64,000 nucleotides of DNA from Microcoleus sp. FACHB-831 (GCF_014695585.1 NZ_JACJON010000077.1:113458-177457), one strand, 5' to 3'; shown: positions 56,301-63,920, counted from the first letter of the stretch. A program made the numbers and translations. Notes: generated by a model from the sequence alone, not told the origin.

Positions 56301-59189
56301 TCTCTACGCCAATTTCTAAAAGAGAAATTGCCAGAATATATGATACCTTCAGCTTTTGTGCTGTTAGAAGCATTGCCTCTCACGCCCAATGGCAAAATTG
56401 ATCGTCGCGCTCTACCTGCTCCTGAAAATAATAATCTGGAATTAGATAATAATTTCATTGCACCTCGCACTGAGGTTGAAGAAATCATTGCTAATATTTG
56501 GACGGAAGTTTTAGGAGTTCGGCAAGTAGGAATTCACGATAACTTTTTTGAGTTGGGAGGACATTCTCTATTAGCAACTCAGGTTATTTCCCATCTACGC
56601 GCAACATTTGAGGTGGAATTACCCTTACGCTGTTTATTTGAATCGCCTACTGTCGCTGGTTTAAGCGAATATATCAACAGCAATAGCACGCAGCAAAAAC
56701 TAGAAATTCCCGCTATTCAGCACGTCCCTCGCCATGTAGAGACGTTGTATACAACGTCTCTACCATTGTCATTTGCTCAAGAGCGTTTGTGGTTCTTAGA
56801 TCGATTAAAACCTGGAGATCCTGCTTATAATATTCCTGCTGCTGTACGTCTTAAAGGTGCGTTAAATATCACAGTATTAGAGCAAAGTCTCAATGAGATC
56901 ATCAAACGGCATGAAGTTTTAAGAACCAGCTTTGGTTTTGCACAAGCACAACCGATTCAAATTATTGCTGAATCTATCACCCTAGATATCCCCATAGTAG
57001 ACTTGCGAGAACTATCTATAAGTGAACGCGAGCAAAAAATTCAGCAATTAGCTACACATGAAGCGCAACGTTCATTTAACTTAGCGCAAGCACCTTTACT
57101 GCGAGTTACCTTACTACAGATAGATGTAACAGAATATGTAGTGCTATTTACTATGCACCATATTATTAGCGATCGCTGGTCAATAGGTGTATTAGTTCGA
57201 GAATTAGCAGCACTCTACACCTCTTTCTCTGCTGGTAAACCTTCACCTTTAACAGAATTATCGATCCAATACGCTGATTTTGCTGTTTGGCAGCGAAATT
57301 GGCTAGAAACTACCCAAGAAAATGGCTATTCTCCCCTACAAACCCAATTAGATTATTGGAAGCAACAATTAGGCAGTAAATTACCTGTTCTCAAATTCCC
57401 CGACCAACTGCCTCCAAAACCTACGCCTACCTTCCAAGCAGCTACTCACTCTTTCCTCTTACCTGCTGACTTAACTACTAAACTTAAGACTTTAAGCCGC
57501 CAGGAAAACGCTACTTTATTCATGACATTGCTAGCAGCTTTAAACACGCTGCTACACCATTATACAAGTGCAGATGACATTGCTATTGGTACTGATGTTG
57601 CTAACCGGAATCGTGCCGAGATTGAACCCTTAATTGGCTTCTTTATTAATATCTTAGTTTTACGCAGTGACTTAAGCGGCAATCCTACATTTCGGCAATT
57701 ATTGCAACAAGTACGCGAGAAATCATTAGGAGCTTATGCACATCAAGATTTACCTTTCAATAAGCTAGTCGAATTACTTCAACCGGAACGTAAATCAAGC
57801 CAAGCACCCCTATTTCAGGTGTTATTTGTCTTGCAAAATGCACCGATGCCAGCTTTAGAACTGCCAGGATTAACCTTGGCTCCTCTAGAAGTCGGTAATG
57901 AAACAGCTAAATTCGATTTAGTTTTATTTGCTGAAGAAACCGAAACAGGAATCATCGGCACTTGGAAATACAACACAGATTTATTCAACAGCAGCACAAT
58001 TTCTCGCTTATCTAAATATTTGGAGACCTTATTAGTTAGCATTTCTGCTCAACCTGATGCCAGAATCAATACCTTAGAACTTCTTACTGAATCAGAAAAG
58101 ATGACACAAATTCAAGAACAACAACAACGACAAGAAGCAAATCGTAAGAAATTTAAATTTGTTAAACCCAAAGTTGTTGCCTTCCCCCAAGAAGAATTGA
58201 TTAAGTCTGAATATTTCCAGCCTGATCAAAAACTACCTTTGGTGATTAAGCCAAATGTAGCAGATATAGATTTAATAGATTGGGCTAAAAATAATCGTCA
58301 ATTTATTGAACAAGAATTATTAAAACACGGCGCAATTTTATTCAGAGGATTTAACGCAACTGCGGTTGCCGATTTTGAAAACTTTGCTCAAGCTATTTGC
58401 TCAGAATTATTTGCTGAATATGGCGACTTACCCCGCGAAGGAGTAGGTGGTAAAGTTTACGGTTCTACTCCTTATCCAGCCGATAAAGCAATTTTATTTC
58501 ATAATGAAAGCTCACATATGCACAGATGGCCAATGAAAATTTGGTTTTACTGTGTACAGCCAGCGCAGGAACGGGGAGAAACGCCAATAGTTGATTGTCG
58601 CAAAATTTATCAACTCCTCGACTCTAAAGTTAGAGATAAATTTGCCAAAAAAGGCTTAATGTATGTTCGCAACTACACCAACGGATTAGATGTAAGTTGG
58701 CAAGATTTTTTCCATACCAGCGATAAATCAGCAGTTGAAAGCTTTTGCGATCAGAACGGAATTGAGTTGGAATGGAAAGCAGATGGCGGTTTAAAAACAA
58801 GAGAAATTCGGCAAGCGATCGCTAAACATCCCAAAACAGGCGAATGGGTATTTTTCAACCAAATCATGTTGCATCACATTGCTTATTTAGATACATCGGT
58901 ACGCGAATCTTTACTTTCATTATTTGGTGAAGAAAACTTACCACGTAACGTTTATTACGGTGATGGTACGCCAATTGAACAATCAGCAATTGATGAAATC
59001 ACTGCTATTTACAAGCAAGCTGAAGTTGCTTTTACTTGGCAGAAAGGCGATATTATTATGCTGGACAATATGCTAGCTGCACACGCACGAAATCCTTATG
59101 TAGGGCAGCGTAAAATTGTTGTTACCATGGGCGAAATTGTTAATAGTAAAGATATAAAAGTTGCGCCAAATATAAGCCCAAACCCTTAA
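53382..59189 (+). CDS. NRPS 6: C-A(Gly)-PCP-C-beta-hydroxylase
   Basis: A 1935-residue synthetase. The first C domain is at about 40-500 with MHHIISDGW. The A domain is at about 515-1010; its pocket code reads DILQLGLIWK, the Gly code known from nostopeptolide-type synthetases. PCP Ser lies near 1061. The second C-superfamily domain, about 1125-1580, has MHHIISDRWSIG: Gly of HHxxxDG is replaced by Arg. A fused SyrP/TauD-like hydroxylase occupies about 1610-1920, with His1707, Glu1709 (FHNESSH) and His1901 (NMLAAHAR). The fused C-hydroxylase end mirrors the separate pair at 47348-50060 and precedes another Asp-code module. Fused hydroxylases are reported for beta-OH-Asp siderophores. The gene overlaps NRPS 5 by one base. 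Confidence 0.93.
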   Translation: MSNLINRIAELSPEKRALLLERLNNKQENINPIEITRQSRESNCFPLSFAQQRLWFFDQLDPGNPTYNICSVGRVTGKLNAICASPLHFAIALEQSLNEIIRRHEILRTNFKVVDGQPAQIIAPSLKLTIPVIDLREMPESRRDEEVQLFVNREAERPFDLQEGSLLRVSLLHLNEAEYLLVFCMHHIISDGWSAGIFIQELATLYTAFARKEVSSNVSTPLPELNIQYADFAVWQRQWLQGKELENQLEYWQKQLSGDLPILNLPSDRPRPAVQTFRGAVEKFVLPPNLTQALTELSQRQGGTLFMALLAAFNILLYRYTGQEDILVGTPIANRQRQEIEKLIGLFTNTLAMRTDLSGTPTFKDLLARVRETALGAYKHQDLPFEKLVEVLQPNRNLSHNPIFQVLFGLRNIKMPTLELPEVTLTPEELERKTSRFDLSLDLWEEADGINGVFEYRTDLFDASTIQRIARHFQILLESIVANPDCPISTLPLLTATEQQQILVDWNNTQTTYSENKCLHQLIEQQAERYPEKIAVVFADQKITYKELNQRANQLAHYLQKLAVKPEIPVGICVDRSLEMIIGLLGILKAGGAYVPLDPAYPPERLALMLEDSEVTVLLTQKHLLNTLPSHSAQTVCLDNWQWQETKSINSLAKPTNLAYVIYTSGSTGRPKGVQINHASVVNFLCSMRQQIGITTKDVMLAVTSLSFDIAGLELFLPIIVGATVVIASREVAADGIQLLETLNKCSATFMQATPATWRMLLAAGWQGSKNLNILCGGEALPQQLANQLLARSDRFWNLYGPTETTIWSTIHEIKYQDQPITIGHPIANTQTYILDSYLQPVPVGVFGELHIGGGGLSRGYLNRPELTAEKFIANPLLLSECNYKAKNLVDSSNLLYKTGDLARYLPDGTIEFFGRIDHQVKIRGFRIELGEIEALLTHHPEVQQAVVVAIDHPGDKRLVAYIVTNGEALPANSLRQFLKEKLPEYMIPSAFVLLEALPLTPNGKIDRRALPAPENNNLELDNNFIAPRTEVEEIIANIWTEVLGVRQVGIHDNFFELGGHSLLATQVISHLRATFEVELPLRCLFESPTVAGLSEYINSNSTQQKLEIPAIQHVPRHVETLYTTSLPLSFAQERLWFLDRLKPGDPAYNIPAAVRLKGALNITVLEQSLNEIIKRHEVLRTSFGFAQAQPIQIIAESITLDIPIVDLRELSISEREQKIQQLATHEAQRSFNLAQAPLLRVTLLQIDVTEYVVLFTMHHIISDRWSIGVLVRELAALYTSFSAGKPSPLTELSIQYADFAVWQRNWLETTQENGYSPLQTQLDYWKQQLGSKLPVLKFPDQLPPKPTPTFQAATHSFLLPADLTTKLKTLSRQENATLFMTLLAALNTLLHHYTSADDIAIGTDVANRNRAEIEPLIGFFINILVLRSDLSGNPTFRQLLQQVREKSLGAYAHQDLPFNKLVELLQPERKSSQAPLFQVLFVLQNAPMPALELPGLTLAPLEVGNETAKFDLVLFAEETETGIIGTWKYNTDLFNSSTISRLSKYLETLLVSISAQPDARINTLELLTESEKMTQIQEQQQRQEANRKKFKFVKPKVVAFPQEELIKSEYFQPDQKLPLVIKPNVADIDLIDWAKNNRQFIEQELLKHGAILFRGFNATAVADFENFAQAICSELFAEYGDLPREGVGGKVYGSTPYPADKAILFHNESSHMHRWPMKIWFYCVQPAQERGETPIVDCRKIYQLLDSKVRDKFAKKGLMYVRNYTNGLDVSWQDFFHTSDKSAVESFCDQNGIELEWKADGGLKTREIRQAIAKHPKTGEWVFFNQIMLHHIAYLDTSVRESLLSLFGEENLPRNVYYGDGTPIEQSAIDEITAIYKQAEVAFTWQKGDIIMLDNMLAAHARNPYVGQRKIVVTMGEIVNSKDIKVAPNISPNP
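53622..53656. repeat. In-frame HIP1-flanked repeat (NRPS 6 C domain)
   Basis: GCGATC, then CTTCGCC and CACTTC, then GCGATCGC. It encodes AICASPLHFAIA between GKLN and LEQSLNEI; paralogous C domains read simply GQLNIAALEQ there, so the insertion can be bounded by comparison. Confidence 0.75.
56736..56763. repeat. In-frame palindrome copy 7 (NRPS 6 PCP-C linker)
   Basis: A perfect 28-bp palindrome with left arm GTAGAGACGTTGTA. It encodes VETLYTTSLP at the junction of the PCP-C linker and the LSFAQERLW motif. Confidence 0.92.
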
Positions 59190-59194
59190 GGGTA

Positions 59195-59225
59195 AAGCTA
59201 CACAAACAAAGTTCGCCTGCGCGGA
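59195..59225. repeat. Copy of the GCGCAGGCGG-type dispersed repeat
   Basis: AAAGCTACACAAACAAAG and CGCCTGCGCGGAC, related to the elements at 9429-9483 and 19206-19240. It lies in the 84-bp gap between NRPS 6 and NRPS 7. Confidence 0.55.
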
Positions 59226-59273
59226 CTGACGATAAAAGCCGGCGGGGTTTTAATAAATAGGTAAAATAACACA

Positions 59274-62200
59274 ATGCAAGTCCAAGAAAGAATCATTAAC
59301 GGTTTTCGTCTTTCCCCTCAACAAAAGCGGGTTTGGTCTTTACAAGAAGACAGTTTAGCTTACTGTGTTCAAGCTGCTATTCTCTTAGAAGGTAATCTAA
59401 AAAAAGATATCCTTAAATCAGCTTTAGAACAAGTTGTCAGCCGTCAAGAAATCCTCCGGACTCATTTCTTAAAACCAACAGGAGTTAAAACACCTGTACA
59501 GGTTATAAATGAAAAAAGTTCACTGTTTTGGCAAGAAATTGATTTAAGCGATGCCGTCTTTGGCGGCAGGCAAAGCCATCGCGACTCACAAGCACAATTC
59601 AACCAAGTTGAATCTTTATTTCGGGAAGCCAGGTTAATATCCAGTAACTTTGAAGAAGGTTTAGTATTACATTCTTCATTAATTAATCTCTCAGCTAACA
59701 AGCATATTTTGTTAGTAAATTTACCTGCCCTTTGTGGTGATAGTTATACGATTAAAATTTTAGTTCAGGAAATTAGTCAGTGTTATAATGCGTGCGTTCA
59801 AGGTATAGAACTATCAAGTGAAGAAATCGTACAATATTTACAATTTTCTGAATGGCAAAATGAATTACTAGAAGATGCAGACGCAGAATTAGGTAAAAAA
59901 TATTGGAAAAAATATAATCTGTCTACATTACCAAAAGTAACACTTCCTTTTGAAAATAAACTGCTTGCAGATTCTTCTAAGTTCCATATTGGTTCTTATA
60001 AGTTCAAGATTGATGCTAGCTTGCTAACACAACTAGACGCGATCGCGCAAAAACACAATTCATCAATTGCTAATTTATTACTAACTTGCTGGCAGGTTTT
60101 ATTGGGGAGATTTACCGAAGAATCTAACCTAACTATCGGTATTGCTACGAACGGGCGCAAATATGAAGAATTAGAAACAGTAATTGGGCTGCTAACTAAA
60201 TATTTACCCCTGTCTGCCAAGTTAGAAGAAAGCTTCTCATTTAAAGAAATCTTGCAAAAAATTAACAAATCAGTCCAAGAAGTAGAAGAATGGCAAGAAT
60301 ATTTTTCATGGCAAAATTTGGCTGAATCGCAAAATATTAATCCTGATTCAGTTTACTTGCCTTTTAGCTTTGAGTTCCAAGCGGAAACAGCAAAGTATTC
60401 TGCTGGTAACATTACCTTCTCAATTTATCAGCAGTTTGCTTGCAGTGACCGTTTTAAAGTTAGGCTTTCCTGTATCCAGCAAGAAGATAGTTTAGTCGCT
60501 GCTTTTGACTATGATGCTAACTTGTTTAATGTTGAAGATATCAAACGATTAGCCGAACAATTTCAAACTTTAGTAGAAAGTGCGATCGCTAATCCAGAAG
60601 TTAGCATTAGTCAGTTAGATATTCTCACACAACGCGATCGCCAGCAATTACTCTATGAATTTAACAATACTCAAACAGTCTTTCCACAAGACAAGTTGAT
60701 TCATCAACTGTTTGAGGTACAAGCACAAACCAAGCCTAATAACATAGCTGTTGTGTTCGAGCAACAGCAACTCACCTATGCGGAACTAAACTCTCGTACT
60801 AACCAAATCGCTCATTACTTGCAACAACAAGGTGTTAAACCAGAAACAATTGTCGCTATCTGCTTGGAGCGGTCATTAGAAGCAATTATAGCGATTTTGG
60901 GTATTCTGAAAGCAGGCGGTGCCTATTTACCCTTAGATCCTAGCTTTCCTACACAAAGCTTGCTAGAACGGCTACAGGATGCTCAAGCCCAGATACTGTT
61001 AACTAATGCTATCATTCAACAACAACATCCAGCTCTTAGCCCTCCTGTTATTCTTTATTTAGATACAGATGAGCAAGAAATCACTAGCCAAAGTCATGAC
61101 AATCCCCTCAGTCAGGTCGCTAAGGAAAACTTAGCTTACACTATTTACACCTCCGGCTCTACAGGTAAGCCTAAGGGGGTAGGAATTGAGCATCAACAGA
61201 TTCTTAACTATGTATATAGTATTCAACAAAGATTAGACCTGCCAGATAACGCTAGTTTTGCCTTAGTCTCTACCTTGGCGGCGGATTTAGGGAATACAGC
61301 TATCTTCCCCACTTTGTGTAATGGTGGTTGCTTGCATATCATTTCTACCGAACATGCTACTAATGGTCAGCTATTCGCTGATTATTGTCGTCAACATCAG
61401 ATTGATTGTCTCAAAATCGTACCATCACATCTAGAAGCGCTACTAACTTCGCCATCGGCTCAAGAATTATTACCAAAAGCGCGATTAATTTTAGGGGGAG
61501 AAGCTTGCAGTTGGGAATTGATTAAGAAGGTTCAACAGTTAGCTCCTGAGTGTAAGATTTTTAATCATTATGGGCCTACAGAAACGACTGTTGGGGTATT
61601 AACTTATCAAGTTGGACAAATTAATTTAAATTCTCGGACTGTACCTTTGGGTAAAGCGCTAGCCAATACTCAAGTTTTTGTCTTAGACTCACAGTTACAG
61701 CCTGTACCGATTGGCCTACCAGGCGAACTCTATATTGGTGGTGATTGTTTAGCCAGGGGTTATTTAAATCAGCCAGAACTAACAGCTGAACGATTTATTC
61801 CCCATCCTTTTATCAGTTATCCGTCAACAGTCACCAGTCAACAGTCACCCAAAATTTACAAAACTGGCGATTTAGTACGTTATCAAGCAGATGGCACTTT
61901 AGAGTTTTTAAGCAGAGTTGATAACCAAGTAAAAATTAGAGGCTTCCGAATTGAATTAGGAGAGATTGAGGCAGTGCTATGCCAACACCCCAGTATTCAA
62001 CAAGCTGTAGTTTTATTGCGAGAAGAGCAGACAGGCGATCAAAGACTTGTAGCTTATATAGTACCTAGTAAAGATATAGCAGCAACTATTGAAGATTGGC
62101 GTAATTTTCTCAGAAAGAGATTACCGGAATATATGCTACCTACCGTATTTGTACGGTTAAAAACTTTACCACTAACGCCTAATGGTAAAGTAGATAAGCA

Positions 62201-63341
62201 AGCTTTACCAACTCCCGATTTACTCAATTCAAAACCAGAAAGCTCTTTGGTAGCTCCTCGTGATGGAATAGAAATCCAACTTAAATATATCTGGGAAAAA
62301 CTTTTACAAGTTGGCCCAATTGGGGTGAAAGATAACTTTTTTGATCTTGGTGGCCATTCACTTTTAGCTGTGCGTTTAGTTGCTCAGATTGAAAAGCATT
62401 TGCAGCGAAAAGTAGCACTAGCCACTTTATTACAAAAACCTACCATTGAGCAATTAGCCGTTATTCTGCGTCAACAGCCAGATTCTAAATCTTGGTCTCC
62501 TCTAGTACCTATTCAGCCATTAGGTAATAAAAAACCTTTTTTCTGCGTACATGGTAGTGGCGGAAATGTTATGTGTTTCCATAATTTGGCAATTCATTTA
62601 GGTACAGACCAACCTTTGTATGGATTAGAATCACCTGGATTTTATGCAGAATGCGAGCCTTATCACCGAATTGAAGACATGGCAAGTTGCTATGTTAAGG
62701 CATTGCAGAGCCTACAACCAGAAGGACCTTATTTGTTAGGTGGTTGGTCTATGGGAGGATTGATAGCCTTAGAAATGGCTGTACAGCTACAACAACAAGG
62801 CCACACAGTAGCTTTGTTAGCTTTATTAGACACAAAACCACCAATTTTGAGCAATCAATCTCAACAGGAAACCGAATTTAATGATGCTTATTTATTAGCT
62901 AACAAAGCCGTAGAAATGGCTAAGTTTTTTGGTAAAAATATTTCGATTTCAGAAGCAACCGTTAGTCAACTTGAGCCAGAAGAACAGTTGAACTATGTTC
63001 TCGATATTATGAAGCAAGCAGATTTCATTCATCTAGATATTAACTTACAGCAAATCCGCTCTTACCTACAAGTTATTAAAAGCCATAAAAAAGCTGTAAT
63101 GGATTATGTTGGTAAAGTTTATAATGGAAAAATTACTTTATTTCAAGCTGACCAGCAACGATTTTTTGAGGAAGATGATAAAATTAGTAAAAATATAGTT
63201 GAGTTAGGTTCAAGTTGGAGCAAATTTATTTCTCAACCCTTAGATATTGAGACTATCCCTGGCGATCATTATACAATTATGGCTGAACCTAACGTACAAG
63301 TTTTAGCCAATAAACTAAAAAGTTGTTTAGATAAAATTTAA
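59274..63341 (+). CDS. NRPS 7: degenerate C (interface-like)-A(Asp-like)-PCP-TE
   Basis: The 1355-residue terminal module. The N-terminal C-superfamily domain (GFRLSPQQKRVWSLQ) lacks HHxxxDG; the site reads NLPALCGDSYT. The A domain at about 470-980 has STLAADLGNTAIFPTL, and its pocket code AAGKIGHVGK is Asp-like. PCP Ser lies near 1029 (GGHSLL). A type I thioesterase covers about 1085-1350: FFCVHGSGGNVMCF, nucleophile in GGWSMGG near 1160, catalytic His in GDHYTIM near 1330. The TE releases the chain by hydrolysis or cyclisation. The module is a paralogue of NRPS 5. It receives the chain from the C-hydroxylase end of NRPS 6. Confidence 0.92.
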   Translation: MQVQERIINGFRLSPQQKRVWSLQEDSLAYCVQAAILLEGNLKKDILKSALEQVVSRQEILRTHFLKPTGVKTPVQVINEKSSLFWQEIDLSDAVFGGRQSHRDSQAQFNQVESLFREARLISSNFEEGLVLHSSLINLSANKHILLVNLPALCGDSYTIKILVQEISQCYNACVQGIELSSEEIVQYLQFSEWQNELLEDADAELGKKYWKKYNLSTLPKVTLPFENKLLADSSKFHIGSYKFKIDASLLTQLDAIAQKHNSSIANLLLTCWQVLLGRFTEESNLTIGIATNGRKYEELETVIGLLTKYLPLSAKLEESFSFKEILQKINKSVQEVEEWQEYFSWQNLAESQNINPDSVYLPFSFEFQAETAKYSAGNITFSIYQQFACSDRFKVRLSCIQQEDSLVAAFDYDANLFNVEDIKRLAEQFQTLVESAIANPEVSISQLDILTQRDRQQLLYEFNNTQTVFPQDKLIHQLFEVQAQTKPNNIAVVFEQQQLTYAELNSRTNQIAHYLQQQGVKPETIVAICLERSLEAIIAILGILKAGGAYLPLDPSFPTQSLLERLQDAQAQILLTNAIIQQQHPALSPPVILYLDTDEQEITSQSHDNPLSQVAKENLAYTIYTSGSTGKPKGVGIEHQQILNYVYSIQQRLDLPDNASFALVSTLAADLGNTAIFPTLCNGGCLHIISTEHATNGQLFADYCRQHQIDCLKIVPSHLEALLTSPSAQELLPKARLILGGEACSWELIKKVQQLAPECKIFNHYGPTETTVGVLTYQVGQINLNSRTVPLGKALANTQVFVLDSQLQPVPIGLPGELYIGGDCLARGYLNQPELTAERFIPHPFISYPSTVTSQQSPKIYKTGDLVRYQADGTLEFLSRVDNQVKIRGFRIELGEIEAVLCQHPSIQQAVVLLREEQTGDQRLVAYIVPSKDIAATIEDWRNFLRKRLPEYMLPTVFVRLKTLPLTPNGKVDKQALPTPDLLNSKPESSLVAPRDGIEIQLKYIWEKLLQVGPIGVKDNFFDLGGHSLLAVRLVAQIEKHLQRKVALATLLQKPTIEQLAVILRQQPDSKSWSPLVPIQPLGNKKPFFCVHGSGGNVMCFHNLAIHLGTDQPLYGLESPGFYAECEPYHRIEDMASCYVKALQSLQPEGPYLLGGWSMGGLIALEMAVQLQQQGHTVALLALLDTKPPILSNQSQQETEFNDAYLLANKAVEMAKFFGKNISISEATVSQLEPEEQLNYVLDIMKQADFIHLDINLQQIRSYLQVIKSHKKAVMDYVGKVYNGKITLFQADQQRFFEEDDKISKNIVELGSSWSKFISQPLDIETIPGDHYTIMAEPNVQVLANKLKSCLDKI
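61814..61849. repeat. In-frame GTCAACAGTCACCA tandem repeat (NRPS 7)
   Basis: The unit GTCAACAGTCACCA occurs about twice (61823-61849), preceded by CAGTTATCC. Such CAGTTATCAGTCAACAGT-like strings are common cyanobacterial intergenic repeats. Here it encodes YPSTVTSQQSP before KIYKTGDL. Confidence 0.75.
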
Positions 63342-63349
63342 GTTTGTGC

Positions 63350-63396
63350 AAAAAATCAATTTTCCGTATTTATTTTATGGTGAAAATTGATTTTTT
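63350..63396 (+). terminator. Rho-independent terminator of the NRPS operon
   Basis: A perfect 15-bp inverted repeat (63350-63364 with 63382-63396) around a 17-base loop, ending in a T run, nine bases after the NRPS 7 stop. It marks the 3' end of the cluster. Confidence 0.88.
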
Positions 63397-63557
63397 TAAA
63401 ATAGGGGATGGCACATAGTAAATGCCTGCACCAGCATAAATTTAAGCAAATCAAAAATTTTTAGTATTACGCCAGAACACAGGCGCACTTGTGAATTTTA
63501 TTTACCCCTATTCTGCACTTAAACCTTCCCATGTTTTAGGTACTTAAGAAGTTTTGA

Positions 63558-63755
63558 CTCGTCAAGCGCAAAACTAAACCAGTGCATTTTGTTTCTACAA
63601 CTAACTCGATTTCTCCGGCTCAAGGTTCTGGAGTTAAGATAATTAGCGAAAATGACATTATCAATCCCGGTGAGGTTATGGAAACAGGCTATGCCAAGAG
63701 TAAATGGGTAGCCGAAAAGTTAATTAATATGGTTCTTCAGCACTTGTTATGCTAA
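63558..63755 (+). pseudogene. Thioester reductase (NRPS R-domain-like) remnant
   Basis: A 65-codon open stretch between stops with no start or ribosome site. It reads KPVHFVSTTNSISPAQGSG, then VKIISENDI, then GYAKSKWVAEKLINMVL. This matches the STTS segment and the catalytic YxxxK motif of Lys2/thioester-reductase SDR domains found at the ends of NRPS and PKS chains. The upstream Rossmann half and the downstream part are missing. It lies just after the TE-terminated module, so it could be a leftover release domain or a fragment of an independent gene. Confidence 0.75.
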
Positions 63756-63756
63756 A

Positions 63757-63920
63757 CTAACAATTAAAATGCCAGCTTAATAAGCATCTTACTCGGAAAT
63801 TTTCAAAATTTCTAAATCCATAAGCAGAGCGTTTAATTAGTTTAAGTTTGTTATTGATACCTTCAACGCCACCACTAGTTGTCCTATTATAGCACTTCTC
63901 ACATAAATGAGATACACTAA
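63757..63920 (-). pseudogene. ISL3-family transposase C-terminal remnant
   Basis: On the minus strand this reads TTSGGVEGINNKLKLIKRSA, then YGFRNFENFRVRCLL, then a stop. It is the hallmark C-terminal segment of ISL3-type DDE transposases (EGxNNKIKxIKRxxxGFxNxxxF). The N-terminal part is absent because the next element begins at about 63946. The right boundary is uncertain. Confidence 0.78.

Noticed and set aside
28896..63341. A microcystin, anabaenopeptin or cyanopeptolin cluster
   Set aside because: No PKS modules, no Adda-type genes, no methyltransferase domains and no Lys-ureido module; the FAAL, Cy, beta-Ala and hydroxylase set does not fit these families.
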